A stretch of 37,067 nt of DNA from Desulfobacterales bacterium (lineage in GTDB: Bacteria > Desulfobacterota > Desulfobacteria > Desulfobacterales > Desulfolunaceae). Location of the stretch: NCBI GenBank assembly GCA_022360815.1, contig JAKSCC010000100.1, forward strand, positions 1-37,067. Direction: 5' to 3'. Numbering within the stretch: position 1 is the stretch's first letter; every line of letters begins with the position of its first letter. The translations under genes and the position numbers were made by a program. The notes below the pieces were generated by a model. It made no database searches, was not told the origin of the DNA, and saw only the letters and a program-made list of their open reading frames with translations. Positions 1 to 8,487 of this stretch are shown in pieces.

Positions 1-191
1 CCCATAAAATAGAGAGCGGCTCTGACATTTTGTTGCAGTCCGATGATGTTGTCCTGGACTGTTTGGGCGCGAGTAAAGGCGGTAAAAGAGGTGATAAGAG
101 CAACAGAGACAATGCCAGCAAGGGCAACAGACACAAGAAGTTCGACCAGGGTGAATCCCGAATTTTTGACAGTGTTAGGAGAAGATTTCAT
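1..191 (-). CDS. PilW-like minor type IV prepilin, partial (3' end off window)
   Basis: Only the first 63 codons are present; the gene runs off the left edge. The start ATG (189-191) follows the stop of the upstream prepilin by 2 bases, so the two are translationally coupled. The N-terminus has a short basic leader ending in Gly, then FTLVELLVSVALAGIVSVAL, which is the class III prepilin signal (cleavage after Gly, methylated Phe, Glu at +5) followed by the hydrophobic assembly helix. Minor pilins of this kind prime assembly of type IV pili or type II secretion pseudopili in the inner membrane. The position directly after a FimT/GspH-like gene is where PilV or PilW usually sits, and the sequence after the helix (TRAQTVQDNIIGLQQNVRAA) fits PilW. 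The exact subfamily cannot be settled from the fragment. Confidence 0.8.
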   Translation of the reverse strand, partial: MKSSPNTVKNSGFTLVELLVSVALAGIVSVALITSFTAFTRAQTVQDNIIGLQQNVRAALYFM

Positions 192-193
192 TG

Positions 194-697
194 TTACTGC
201 CTCCAGTTGGTGTTGTTTGAGCTCAACTCTATTTGTGTTGCTCCGCCAGCTCCCAAGGTGATCCGGCGGTATTTGTTGGATCCGTTGTTGATCCCGACAG
301 AGCCTGTGGACGCCACAGGAATGCCGACGGTATTGAAGCGGGCGGCACTGGAGGCGAAACTGACATCACTCATGATAACCCCATCGGGCATGGTTCCACG
401 GGCAATCACGTCTTCGCTGGCTTCCAGTAATTTTATGGAGGATCCATTGTCTACGAAAACCACGTAACGACCCGAGCTTCCTGTACCTGCCGTAAAGGCG
501 ATGGCCACAGGGGCTCGCCTTCTGATGGCGTTGAGTTTTGCCAGGTGAAAGAGGGAGTGGAGCTCTTTGGTGGCGGAGTTGATTCGCATGCCCTCTTTAA
601 GAGCTGAGAATCCGACAAGGGCAAGCGAGGCCAAAATGGTGATGATAACCATTGTGGAGACGAGTTCAACAATGGTGAAGCCGTTTTGTGTATTCAT
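194..697 (-). CDS. FimT/GspH-like minor prepilin
   Basis: This 167-residue protein begins with a six-residue leader ending in Gly, then FTIVELVSTMVIITILASLA, a textbook prepilin cleavage site with Glu at +5 and one hydrophobic helix. The remainder (LHSLFHLAKLNAIRRRAPVAI, later an ITLGAGGATQIE-like C-terminus) matches the FimT/GspH layout, in which a beta-rich C-terminal domain follows the helix. It would be processed by prepilin peptidase at the inner membrane and act as a minor pilin priming fibre assembly. A Shine-Dalgarno-like GAAGG sits 7 bases before the ATG. It is the first visible gene of a minus-strand minor-pilin operon that continues beyond the window. Whether the system is a type IV pilus or a type II secretion pseudopilus is not decided here, although the GspE/PilB ATPase on the other strand fits either. 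Confidence 0.85.
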   Translation of the reverse strand: MNTQNGFTIVELVSTMVIITILASLALVGFSALKEGMRINSATKELHSLFHLAKLNAIRRRAPVAIAFTAGTGSSGRYVVFVDNGSSIKLLEASEDVIARGTMPDGVIMSDVSFASSAARFNTVGIPVASTGSVGINNGSNKYRRITLGAGGATQIELSSNNTNWRQ

Positions 698-1191
698 AAT
701 GACACCTTCGAATGGTTTGCATGTTGAATTTTCTGGTGGGGTATTGTGATAAGAATGAAATTCAAGGAATGTGCCTGTCTTGTTGGTTTTTTATGAAAAC
801 ATTGATCTGTAAATGGAATAAATTGGTTTTCGTGAGGATGAGGCAGTTGAGGGGTATGGGAGCCTTTTTTTACACAATGTGTGAAATGAAGGGTGTTGTT
901 TTGTGAAGCCATATTTTAATTACTTGTTTTATTAGGGGATTTATGGGTTTCGGGGTGCGTTAGTTGAAATTGTTGGAAGGTCGCAAAGCGGATTAAAGTT
1001 CTTTATAGAGGATTCCGTGAGTCGTGGGTTGGTGCAATAAAGCGAACAATTCGTGGTGATGAAGTGTAAAAAAAATTAACAGCAAGCTTTGGTAGTGCCC
1101 GATGTTGTTTGCGAGAAGTCCATGTGTTAAAAGTAAAGACATCATCATTTTTTCAATCCCTTTTTCCCACCTATATGAGGTTGCCCCAGCC
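698..1191. other. Divergent intergenic region between pilin and ATPase genes
   Basis: About 490 bases separate the start of the prepilin operon (minus) from the start of the ATPase gene (plus). The region is AT-rich and contains no convincing gene or RNA. It should hold the promoters of both transcription units. One sigma-54-like match facing the pilin genes is listed separately. I looked for a c-di-GMP (GEMM) riboswitch and found only a short partial match near 990. Confidence 0.6.
1085..1099 (-). promoter_or_regulatory. Possible sigma-54 promoter facing the prepilin genes
   Basis: Read on the minus strand, GGCAC followed by five bases and then AAGCT gives the GG-N10-GC spacing of a -24/-12 sigma-54 promoter. 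The -24 half is a perfect GGCAC; the -12 half has AAGC instead of TTGC. Pilin genes are often sigma-54 dependent. The site lies almost 390 bases before the prepilin start, which would imply a long leader, so this is a weak call. Confidence 0.2.
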
Positions 1192-2979
1192 ATGAATGCC
1201 ATCTCCCGGGAGAGGTTCTCTCCAAAGTCCGTATTAACCGATCTGGTCAAACAGGGTGCATTGTCTCAGGATCAGGCCCAAAAGGTCTTTTCCATGAGAG
1301 AGAGCGTTGAAAAAAAGCTCCGCCGAAAAAGCGGGGACAAAAAGGTTCCTTTTATAGATATCTTGACCCATTTGGGAATGGCGCGTCATGACAAACCCAG
1401 TGAACCGCTGGATGAAGATGCCGTTTACCAGAGTCTGGCTATGGCCTGGGGATATGAGTACATGAAGGTGAATCCTCTTAAGCTTGACATGGAGACGGTC
1501 ACCAAGACCATCCCCAAGCATTTTGCTATGAAGCACCTCGTGTTGCCGGTAAAAGTGAGCAACGGCGAGTTAACCGTGGCCACTTCAGACCCTTTCAATA
1601 CCGAGGTGATAGATGATTTGAAGCGGGTAAGTCAGATGCGGGTTCGAACAGTGATGACGTCTCGGTCTGAAATTGAGAGATATATCAATGAGTTTTTTGG
1701 TTTTCGTTCATCTATAGTCGCGGCATCGTCACAATACGATGGCGCAGGAATAGACCTGGGGAACCTGGAACAGTTCGTCAAACTCAGTTCTTATGGTGAG
1801 GTGAACTCTTCGGATCATCACATTGTCAACGCAGTAAACCACCTCTTTAGCTATGCCTTTGATCAACGCGCCAGCGATATTCATATTGAACCCAAGCGAG
1901 ATGTTACGGTGATTCGTATGCGTATCGATGGGGCTTTGCACAACGTTTACGATCTTCCCAAAGCAATTCACAGTGCCGTGATCACTCGGATTAAGGCCAT
2001 GAGTCGTCTTGATATGGCGGAGAAGAGAAAGCCCCAGGATGGGCGTATAAAGACGGACAAAGATGGGACAGAGGTGGAGATCCGTGTTTCCACGGTGCCC
2101 GTGGCCTTTGGTGAGAAAGTGGTGATGCGTGTGCTGCACCCTGAAGTGATGTTTCAGAATCTTGAGAACCTTGGCTTTACCGATGAGGATCTTGAGCGCT
2201 TTGAAGGATTGGTAAATCGGCCCCATGGTATTGTTCTGGTGTGTGGTCCAACAGGAAGTGGTAAATCGACCACTCTCTACTCCACGTTGAGGCGAAAAGC
2301 GAGCCCGGATTTGAATATTACCACGGTGGAAGATCCCATTGAAATGGTCCATGAAGAGTTTAACCAGATTGCGGTTCAACCTCAGGTTGGGATTACCTTT
2401 GGAACCATTTTAAGAAATATTTTGCGTCAAGACCCTGATATTATTATGATTGGAGAGATGCGTGACCTTGAAACGGCCGAGAATGCAGCACAGGCCGCCA
2501 TGACAGGCCATCTGGTTCTCTCAACCCTTCACACCAACGATGCGCCTTCGGCTATTACACGTCTTTTGGATCTTGGCATTCCACCCTATATTATTCAGGC
2601 GACCTTGGCGGGGGTGGTGGCACAGCGCCTTGTGAAAAGAATCTGTCCGCACTGCACCGAGTCCTATGAGATGTCGGCGGAGAAGCTTCAAGGCTTGGGG
2701 CTGGATACGGGCAGAGAGGGGGGCCTTACCCTTCATCGAGGTGCCGGTTGTTTGAAGTGTAGAGGAACTGGGTATCTGGGGCGGTTGGCCATATTTGAAA
2801 TATTGTCATTCTCAGATGAGATACGAAAATTGACCACGAAAAGTTGTGATGTGGCTGAAGTGAGACGGCAGGCCTGTATTGAAGGAATGGTGAGTTTACG
2901 GGAGAGCGGTGTTCGACAGCTTCTTGAGGGAAAGACAACCTGGGAGGAGCTTCTTCGAGTTACCTGGGAGAACCAATAA
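1192..2979 (+). CDS. GspE/PilB-family secretion or pilus assembly ATPase
   Basis: This hexameric cytoplasmic ATPase powers pseudopilus or type IV pilus extension. From the ATG at 1192 it has 595 residues, the usual length for GspE/PilB. An N-terminal MshEN-like domain (about residues 40-160) is followed by the catalytic domain with Walker A GPTGSGKS (352-359), the Asp box IIMIGEMRDLETAENA, a Walker B/His-box segment (AAMTGHLVLSTLHTNDA), and a zinc site made by CPHC (485-488) and CLKC (520-523). The reading frame is open from 1102, but the ATG at 1192 with a GAGG 12 bases upstream gives the natural N-terminus. The prepilin genes on the opposite strand are likely functional partners. No platform protein (GspF/PilC) or retraction ATPase is adjacent, so GspE versus PilB stays open. 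Confidence 0.88.
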   Translation: MNAISRERFSPKSVLTDLVKQGALSQDQAQKVFSMRESVEKKLRRKSGDKKVPFIDILTHLGMARHDKPSEPLDEDAVYQSLAMAWGYEYMKVNPLKLDMETVTKTIPKHFAMKHLVLPVKVSNGELTVATSDPFNTEVIDDLKRVSQMRVRTVMTSRSEIERYINEFFGFRSSIVAASSQYDGAGIDLGNLEQFVKLSSYGEVNSSDHHIVNAVNHLFSYAFDQRASDIHIEPKRDVTVIRMRIDGALHNVYDLPKAIHSAVITRIKAMSRLDMAEKRKPQDGRIKTDKDGTEVEIRVSTVPVAFGEKVVMRVLHPEVMFQNLENLGFTDEDLERFEGLVNRPHGIVLVCGPTGSGKSTTLYSTLRRKASPDLNITTVEDPIEMVHEEFNQIAVQPQVGITFGTILRNILRQDPDIIMIGEMRDLETAENAAQAAMTGHLVLSTLHTNDAPSAITRLLDLGIPPYIIQATLAGVVAQRLVKRICPHCTESYEMSAEKLQGLGLDTGREGGLTLHRGAGCLKCRGTGYLGRLAIFEILSFSDEIRKLTTKSCDVAEVRRQACIEGMVSLRESGVRQLLEGKTTWEELLRVTWENQ

Positions 2980-3040
2980 CGAGAATGCGTTTTTAGGTGG
3001 CGTTTCTCGGTGTGCTGTTTTTTTTAAAAGTCATGATAAC

Positions 3041-3066
3041 AAAGGGCGCCTGCTTGGGCGCCCTTT
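3041..3066. terminator. Intrinsic terminator between convergent genes
   Basis: A perfect 10-bp stem, AAAGGGCGCC (3041-3050) and GGCGCCCTTT (3057-3066), encloses a 6-base loop. It lies between the ATPase gene (plus) and the LysM gene (minus). On the minus strand the hairpin is followed by T-rich sequence (revcomp of TTTTTTTTAAAAG upstream), and the arms carry A/T ends, so it may work in both directions. Confidence 0.75.
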
Positions 3067-3086
3067 ATGTGTCTTTTGAGATGGGG

Positions 3087-4175
3087 CTACTCGGCCACGC
3101 GAAATTTGTATCCGGGTTTAAGCTCTTGGGATGAGTGGATGGGTAGGATGGTGGAGGTCTCTTCTCGGGGATCCAACACGATGAATTTCCCCACTTTGAT
3201 GGGTACCGAGAGGTCTTTCCCTCCGAAAAGTTTATCCGATTCTTTTTTTTCGGTGAAGTAGACAGAGTAGATTTGACCTGCCTGGATTCCGTCCCGTATC
3301 CCCCTGTTGATGAAGCCGGTCATATTTTGGCCAAAGGTGGTCTCGCCGCTTTCAGAGATGATGATCTCACCCTCAACGCTGACAAGCCCCTTTCGTATGG
3401 GGATATATCGGGAGCGCTCTTTGTATGGGACAATTTCGTCATGAAGACGAATGTCTCGAAATGACCGAATGACCTTTGCCATGAAGTAGGCACCCTCTTG
3501 AGCTTGGATTTCAATGACACCGGTAAGGAGGTATTGGGTGCTGATCTTATCGTTGATGTGTTTGAGTTCCGCCCTACTTAGGCCAATAAACCGTCCTCGG
3601 GTAACTTTTTTGGGGATGATGCGATAGCTTGTGTACTGTGCCCCAATGACCAGAGGGGTGTCGTTGGTTGCCTTGATATAGAGTGTATCACCGGATCCCA
3701 GCATGATCTGATTTTCACCTTGGAGCTTGAAGACTTGACCATGGGCTTTAACCTTTTCAGAAGTCATAAAGCCGACTTGGTCAATTTTTGAGTAGTAGTA
3801 TTTCTTTGTAGGCTCTTTTGAGGCGACTTTTTGGGACGCTGACTCTGGGGTGTCTTCTTTTTCCATCTCATCGGGTTTGCCGTCGATTCCATATCTGTCG
3901 ATATCGCTTCTTCGAATGAGTTTGAGCTTTTGGCCGGGATAGATGAGGTGAGGGTTTTTGAGCTGATCGTTTTCACTCCAGAGTGCTGGCCATGTGAATG
4001 GATCGTCGCTGAATTGTTGGGAAAGCCCCCAGAGGGTATCTCCTTTTTTAACCGTGTAGTAAACACCGGTTTCCGAAGAGACTTCTCTGGCTTTTGCTGT
4101 GGCTGCAGCAGTGGATAAGAAGAGAACAAGCAAAGTCAGGGCGGTTGCATAAAGGAGTTTGGCCTTGATATCCAT
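3087..4175 (-). CDS. Secreted LysM-domain protein
   Basis: The ATG at 4175, with GGAG 8 bases upstream, gives 362 residues; the open frame extends further upstream, but that part lacks a ribosome site and a sensible signal. Residues 5-26 form a hydrophobic signal peptide or anchor ending TAAATAKA. A LysM domain follows at about 39-90 (YYTVKKGDTLWGLSQQF ... NPHLIYPGQKLKLI), the module that binds N-acetylglucosamine in peptidoglycan. A linker rich in Lys, Glu and Pro leads to a roughly 230-residue domain of unknown function with mostly beta-like character. The protein probably acts in the periplasm at the cell wall. A perfect TATAAT lies on the minus strand at 4225-4230, about 50 bases before the start, as a candidate -10 box. 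No catalytic domain is recognised. Confidence 0.8.
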   Translation of the reverse strand: MDIKAKLLYATALTLLVLFLSTAAATAKAREVSSETGVYYTVKKGDTLWGLSQQFSDDPFTWPALWSENDQLKNPHLIYPGQKLKLIRRSDIDRYGIDGKPDEMEKEDTPESASQKVASKEPTKKYYYSKIDQVGFMTSEKVKAHGQVFKLQGENQIMLGSGDTLYIKATNDTPLVIGAQYTSYRIIPKKVTRGRFIGLSRAELKHINDKISTQYLLTGVIEIQAQEGAYFMAKVIRSFRDIRLHDEIVPYKERSRYIPIRKGLVSVEGEIIISESGETTFGQNMTGFINRGIRDGIQAGQIYSVYFTEKKESDKLFGGKDLSVPIKVGKFIVLDPREETSTILPIHSSQELKPGYKFRVAE

Positions 4176-4650
4176 ATTCGCTCCGGTATGATTGTGTGGA
4201 TGGTTGATGTTGTTTTTTGACCGGATTATAGCATTAAAGATGACGGTCTTTTGTAAATTAAAAAAGCAAGTAAGACTTTTCCCAGCACCATAAGCCAGTT
4301 GCGTACTATTTTTTGGTATGTGGTGGTTTCTGGCCAAGCAGAGTCAGCGGGGTCATGTTTTTTTGTTTAAGACAGGTGCATGGGGTGCTCCATGTCTGTT
4401 GACTTCTCTTCAATGTCTGGTTTTTTCAGCAGAGTGTCAACTAAAAATCAAGAAAGATCCCATTATGGAGTTGCTGGGACAGCTGTGCCTTATGAAATAA
4501 AAAAGAGAGGTTTATCCATCGTTTCAACTGTGGTTACGATAAAAATATAGCCTGCTATCAGGTTTATTGTCAATGTTTTCAAACGTGTTGCTGGGTCTGA
4601 ATTAATAAGGGTGTCTGTGTGCGCTGCTTTGCTGAGAGGAGAATGACGGT
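4176..4650. other. Divergent intergenic region
   Basis: This stretch of 475 bases separates the LysM gene (minus) from the HD-domain gene (plus). It is AT-rich and codes for nothing convincing. It contains a candidate -10 box for the LysM gene (4225-4230) and a short inverted repeat CATGG/CCATG at 4379-4394. Otherwise I see nothing in it. Confidence 0.55.
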
Positions 4651-5202
4651 ATGGAAAAAATCGCTGATTTTATTTATGAAGCAGGAATGCTCAAAAAATT
4701 ACCCCGATCAGGTTACGCTTTTCTTGGTGGGGGGCAGGAAAGTGTCGCAGAACATAGTTTCATGATTGCAACCATTGCCTTTGCGCTTTCACGTATGGAA
4801 TCAGATGTGGATGGAGCAAGGTTGGTGGCGATGTGTCTTCTCCATGATCTTCCCGAGGCGCGCATTGGGGATTTGAACTACGTCCAGAAGAGGTACTGTG
4901 ATGCCCAAGAGGCAAAAGCTGTGGCGCATCAGGCCTCGGGTCTCCCTTTTGGTCTTGAATATAAGAGGCTTATCGAAGAGTTTAACGAAGGAAAAACCCC
5001 TGAGGCGAAGCTGGCTAAAGATGCCGATCAACTCGCCTTTATTCATGATCTGAAAAAGTTGATGGATACCGGTCACAAAGGGGCCGAAAAATGGCTTGAT
5101 GTCGTGATGGGAAGGCTGGTGACCGAAACGGGGAAACACCTGGCCCAAGCGATGGTCTCAAGGGATTGGGATGCTTGGTGGCTGGATGGGTATAGCGAAT
5201 AG
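4651..5202 (+). CDS. HD-domain phosphohydrolase, YfbR/HDDC2-like (5'-nucleotidase type)
   Basis: This is a compact 183-residue HD-superfamily protein. The metal-binding residues are all visible: His35 in SVAEHSF, His65-Asp66 in LLHDLPEARIGD, and Asp124 in LAKDADQLAF, with the helper Glu69. The family (YfbR in Escherichia coli, HDDC2 in animals) dephosphorylates deoxyribonucleoside 5'-monophosphates in the cytoplasm and is close to this length. A good ribosome site (GAGGAG, about 9 bases before the ATG) fixes the start. It precedes the response regulator by about 100 bases on the same strand but need not be in the same transcript. The nucleotidase activity is inferred from the family; the exact substrate is unknown. 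Confidence 0.8.
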   Translation: MEKIADFIYEAGMLKKLPRSGYAFLGGGQESVAEHSFMIATIAFALSRMESDVDGARLVAMCLLHDLPEARIGDLNYVQKRYCDAQEAKAVAHQASGLPFGLEYKRLIEEFNEGKTPEAKLAKDADQLAFIHDLKKLMDTGHKGAEKWLDVVMGRLVTETGKHLAQAMVSRDWDAWWLDGYSE

Positions 5203-5308
5203 GACCTTTGTCTGATTTTTGTTTATGTTTTCGGCGGATAGATCCGATGAGGATGGCAAACGGGTGATTTACCCTTGACCCATGGACCCATGCACAAGGA
5301 TGAAGGCG

Positions 5309-6652
5309 ATGAAGAGCAGTGTCCCGGCAAAAATATTGTATGTGGATGACGATGACGATTTGATCCATATTTACACCCGCTTTTTAGAAGGTGAACAGTA
5401 TATTTTGAAGACTGCTTCCAACGGAGAAGAAGGATTCGCCGAGGCCCTTTCCTTTCAGCCGGACCTTATTATCAGCGATGTGGCCATGCCGACCATGGAC
5501 GGGTTGGAACTGTGCCGCCGGGTGCGTGGGGAAAAGAGTCTGAAGTATGTTGCCTTTATGCTTTTTTCTGGCATTGATGTGGAGGGAAAAGATGTAGTAG
5601 CTGGCCTTGAGGCAGGAGCCGACGAATATCTGGTTAAGCCTTTCTCTAAAGATGAACTCCTTGCCCGCATCACCCTTCTGCTTAATATAAAAGGGTTAAA
5701 GGAGAGGGCCGATTTATCCGATAGGTGTGTGGAAGACGAACTGAAACACCGAGAGAAGTTGGAACGACAACTGGACGAGCTCAAGGAAGAACTTGTCAGT
5801 GAGCGGCAGACTCACTCAGCCTCACTCAAGCAGGTTGCCTTCCTGGTGGAAGAGAGGCAGCGGGCTGTGGACCGTGCCGATGGCGAGGCGCTGAAAGCCT
5901 CACGGACACTTTCGTCCTGTGTGGAGCTTTTAAGTCGCGCCTTAGACACCAGGCCAGGATTTAAACGAGGTCATAGCGGTGATGTGGCCAGGTTATCCGT
6001 TACTCTTGGCGAAGCTCTTGGGTTGGAGCGGTCTGCACTTAAAGAGCTGGAGACCGCTGCAAAGCTTCACCATTTGGGGCTGCTTCATATTACCGAGACT
6101 CTTGCTGTCCGCAACCCATTTGAATGGAGTCAAACCGAAACCGATCTTCTTTCCCGTCATCCTTTTCGAGCGGCAGAGATGCTGGAGAAGGTGGAAGGGC
6201 TTCAAGGCGTTGCACGGATTATTCGCCATCTCTTTGAACGGGTGGATGGAGAAGGGATTCCAGCGGGGCTTAAAAAAGAGGCTATTCCCATGGCTTCGCG
6301 GATTCTCGCTGTGGCTGACGCCTATGAAACGCTTGCGGCCTGGTCCGAAGGTGGCGGTGTGGCAGATCGTCTTGGCAGGCTGGAAGAAGACGCAGGGACG
6401 CAATTCGATCCGAAAGTGGTGCATGCGCTTGCCAGACACCTGGGACGGAAGCCTGAAAGCGATGCGGCAGACCGAGTGGAAGTTGGCATATATGAGGTAA
6501 AGCCAGGTATGGTGCTGGCCTCAGCTATCTATACCGCTAAAGGAGCCATGCTTTTGCCGGAGAATACGGTTTTGACGGAGGCGTACATCAGGCAGATCTC
6601 CCGTTACAACCGGATCGACCCCCTGGAAGAGACAGTTTTTATTAAGGGATAG
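5309..6652 (+). CDS. Response regulator with coiled coil and degenerate HD-GYP domain
   Basis: The chosen ATG at 5309 has AAGG 6 bases upstream; in-frame ATGs at 5282 and 5300 lack good ribosome sites. The 447-residue protein starts with a receiver domain (DDDDD acidic pocket, phosphoacceptor Asp57 in ISDVAMP, conserved Lys in VKPFSK). A coiled coil (about 130-200) leads into an HD-GYP-like domain. In active HD-GYP phosphodiesterases the signature is HDxGK, HHExxDGxGYP; here the equivalents are HHLGL (residues 254-258) and HLFERVDGEGIP. The HD aspartate and the Lys are gone and the GYP is GIP, so c-di-GMP hydrolysis is unlikely. A 60-residue C-terminal segment (KPGMVLASAIYT...) is of a kind often seen at the end of such regulators. 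The stop is 11 bases before motA, so it probably controls or is co-transcribed with the stator genes. Confidence 0.8.
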   Translation: MKSSVPAKILYVDDDDDLIHIYTRFLEGEQYILKTASNGEEGFAEALSFQPDLIISDVAMPTMDGLELCRRVRGEKSLKYVAFMLFSGIDVEGKDVVAGLEAGADEYLVKPFSKDELLARITLLLNIKGLKERADLSDRCVEDELKHREKLERQLDELKEELVSERQTHSASLKQVAFLVEERQRAVDRADGEALKASRTLSSCVELLSRALDTRPGFKRGHSGDVARLSVTLGEALGLERSALKELETAAKLHHLGLLHITETLAVRNPFEWSQTETDLLSRHPFRAAEMLEKVEGLQGVARIIRHLFERVDGEGIPAGLKKEAIPMASRILAVADAYETLAAWSEGGGVADRLGRLEEDAGTQFDPKVVHALARHLGRKPESDAADRVEVGIYEVKPGMVLASAIYTAKGAMLLPENTVLTEAYIRQISRYNRIDPLEETVFIKG

Positions 6653-6663
6653 GTTGGTTTGTT

Positions 6664-7422
6664 ATGGATCTGGCTTCGATCATTGGTCTGATTTCGGGTA
6701 TCGGGTTTACGGTCGCGTGTATTCTTTTGGGTAGCAGCCTCATGCTGTTCTGGAACCTTCCCTCTGTGATGATCGTTGTGGGGGGTACCATTGCTGCCGC
6801 CATGATCGGTTATCCCTTAAAAGAGTTCTTGGGTGTCTTTAAGACGGTGATGAAGGTTTTTATCTTTAAACTTGAAAAGCCCGAAGATCTTATCAAGACA
6901 CTGGTTGAAATTTCCAATAAGGCCCGTAAAGGTGGGCTTCTTTCTATAGAGGCGGATATTGCTGGTACCCAGGATCCTTATCTTCGAAGTGCCCTTCAAA
7001 TGACGGTGGATGGGGTGAAAACCTCGGACATCGCCGCCATGATGCAGAAAAAAATGGAACTCACTGCCCGAGAACATAAGTTGGGTTACTCGGTGCTCGC
7101 CTCCATGGGAGGCTATGCCCCTGCCTTTGGCATGGTGGGCACACTTATAGGGCTGGTTCAGATGCTTGCCAACCTTGATGACCCCTCTTCCATTGGTCCC
7201 AAGATGGCGGTGGCCATGATCACCACATTCTACGGTGCATTGTTGGCCAACCTTCTTTTTATTCCCATGTCAGATAAGTTGAAACTTCGAAGCGAAGAGG
7301 AGATCCTTAACATGGCCCTTCTTTATGAAGGTGTGGTCTCCATTCGTGAAGGTGAGCATCCCAGGCTTATGGAAGATAAGCTGAACGTCTATTTAAGTTC
7401 AGGTTCCAAAAAGGAGGGGTAA
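6664..7422 (+). CDS. motA: MotA/PomA flagellar stator protein
   Basis: This 252-residue inner-membrane protein is the A subunit of the flagellar stator. It shows the family layout: two N-terminal membrane helices (ASIIGLISGIGFTVACILLG and LPSVMIVVGGTIAAAMIG), a large cytoplasmic loop with charged residues that contact FliG (REHKLGYSVL region before it), and two C-terminal helices (GGYAPAFGMVGTLIGLVQML and AVAMITTFYGALLANLLF). The length matches PomA/MotA of the shorter class. It lies 11 bases after the response regulator and 3 bases before motB, so the three form one operon. No flagellar structural genes are in the window, which is normal since mot genes are often separate. Confidence 0.93.
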   Translation: MDLASIIGLISGIGFTVACILLGSSLMLFWNLPSVMIVVGGTIAAAMIGYPLKEFLGVFKTVMKVFIFKLEKPEDLIKTLVEISNKARKGGLLSIEADIAGTQDPYLRSALQMTVDGVKTSDIAAMMQKKMELTAREHKLGYSVLASMGGYAPAFGMVGTLIGLVQMLANLDDPSSIGPKMAVAMITTFYGALLANLLFIPMSDKLKLRSEEEILNMALLYEGVVSIREGEHPRLMEDKLNVYLSSGSKKEG

Positions 7423-7425
7423 TTC

Positions 7426-8244
7426 ATGGCGGAAGAAAGCGGTACCCCAATCGAGGAAGAGCCTCCAGCACTGATCCCACCAGCCACCATTGGGGGGGAT
7501 GAAGAAGAAGAGGGATCGCCCAGTTGGATGGCCACTTTTGCAGACTTGGTGACCCTTCTCATGTGTTTTTTTGTTCTGCTTTTTGCCATGAGCACCATTC
7601 AGGAAGAGACCTTTAAAGAGTTGATTCAATCCATGAAGTCGGCACTGGGGGTGCAACAGGTTCCGGAAACCGGAACCCGCGAAGGGCTTGTGATGCGTGC
7701 AGAGAGCGATGCGGATGATCCCAGAGATCATGCCGTGGATGAACTTGGTGGGATGGTTCAAAAAGAGCTTGAAGAGATTGTCAGTGACGTACGCGAGTTG
7801 ATTATGTTCAACAAGCTTGGGGGGCAGGTGCGGGTGACGGAAACCGAAGAGGGGGCTGTTATTACCATTGCCGATAGGGTTCTTTTTGGCCCTGGAGATG
7901 TAAATCTTTCTGAAGATGGGCGCATACTGATGGAAAAGGTGGCGATGATTCTGGCTCAGTTTTACTATCCGATTACAATTTCCGGTCACACCGATAACCT
8001 TCCTTTGCAAAGCCGAAAAACACCATCCAACTGGGAGCTTTCCGCCAACCGGGCCACCAGCGTGGTGCGATTTCTTATCGATATGGGGCTCGATCCCAGG
8101 CAGTTGACGGCCCAGGGGTTTGCTCACTATCGACCTGTGGCAGAGAATCAGACAGCCAGGGGGAGGGCTCAGAATCGTCGGGTGGAGCTTACCTACAAGC
8201 GGACCTGCATCGCACGGTCCCTGCAGGGTGGCGATTACCTCTGA
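7426..8244 (+). CDS. motB: MotB/PomB flagellar stator protein
   Basis: This is the B subunit of the stator, 272 residues. After an acidic N-terminal tail there is a single membrane helix with FADLVTLLMCFFVLLFAMS; Asp40 is the ion-binding residue. The CFFVLL sequence after it resembles sodium-driven PomB more than proton-driven MotB, so sodium coupling is likely but inferred. The C-terminal OmpA-like domain (about 180-262: ISGHTDNLP, NWELSANRATSVVRFL, GRAQNRRVEL) anchors the complex to peptidoglycan. A strong ribosome site (AAGGAGG) precedes the ATG, which is 3 bases after motA. Confidence 0.93.
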   Translation: MAEESGTPIEEEPPALIPPATIGGDEEEEGSPSWMATFADLVTLLMCFFVLLFAMSTIQEETFKELIQSMKSALGVQQVPETGTREGLVMRAESDADDPRDHAVDELGGMVQKELEEIVSDVRELIMFNKLGGQVRVTETEEGAVITIADRVLFGPGDVNLSEDGRILMEKVAMILAQFYYPITISGHTDNLPLQSRKTPSNWELSANRATSVVRFLIDMGLDPRQLTAQGFAHYRPVAENQTARGRAQNRRVELTYKRTCIARSLQGGDYL

Positions 8245-8275
8245 TTCCTTTGAAAGCCCGCCTTGAACTGCATGT

Positions 8276-8339
8276 GGTGATACGCTACTATAGTCAGGTT
8301 TGATGACTTCGTAAAAAAGCCGGCGTATGTCTCTACACC
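8276..8339. repeat. Imperfect palindromic intergenic element with GATGACTTCGTAAAAAA core
   Basis: Between motB and the next gene, GGTG...ATACGC and GCGTAT...CACC bracket a core GATGACTTCGTAAAAAA (8302-8318). A similar 17-base core (15 of 17 identical) is found in inverse orientation at 30863-30879, at the end of a longer palindromic element. I take both as copies of a dispersed intergenic repeat; this copy is degraded. Confidence 0.45.
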
Positions 8340-8487
8340 AACAACATCCAGGGAAGAAATGAAGCAAGTTTGTGTGTGGTTGGGTTTTATGGCACAACGT
8401 GGTTTTTGCGGAGCAAACAAGTTTGGGGTGCGGTTTTTTTTCCGTGCCAGTGACGTGACCTCTTGAAAACAGCAATGGAAACGGGCA

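Noticed and set aside
940-1060. Possible c-di-GMP (GEMM) riboswitch
   Set aside because: Only CGCAAAGC is shared; the second conserved loop and the stems are missing.
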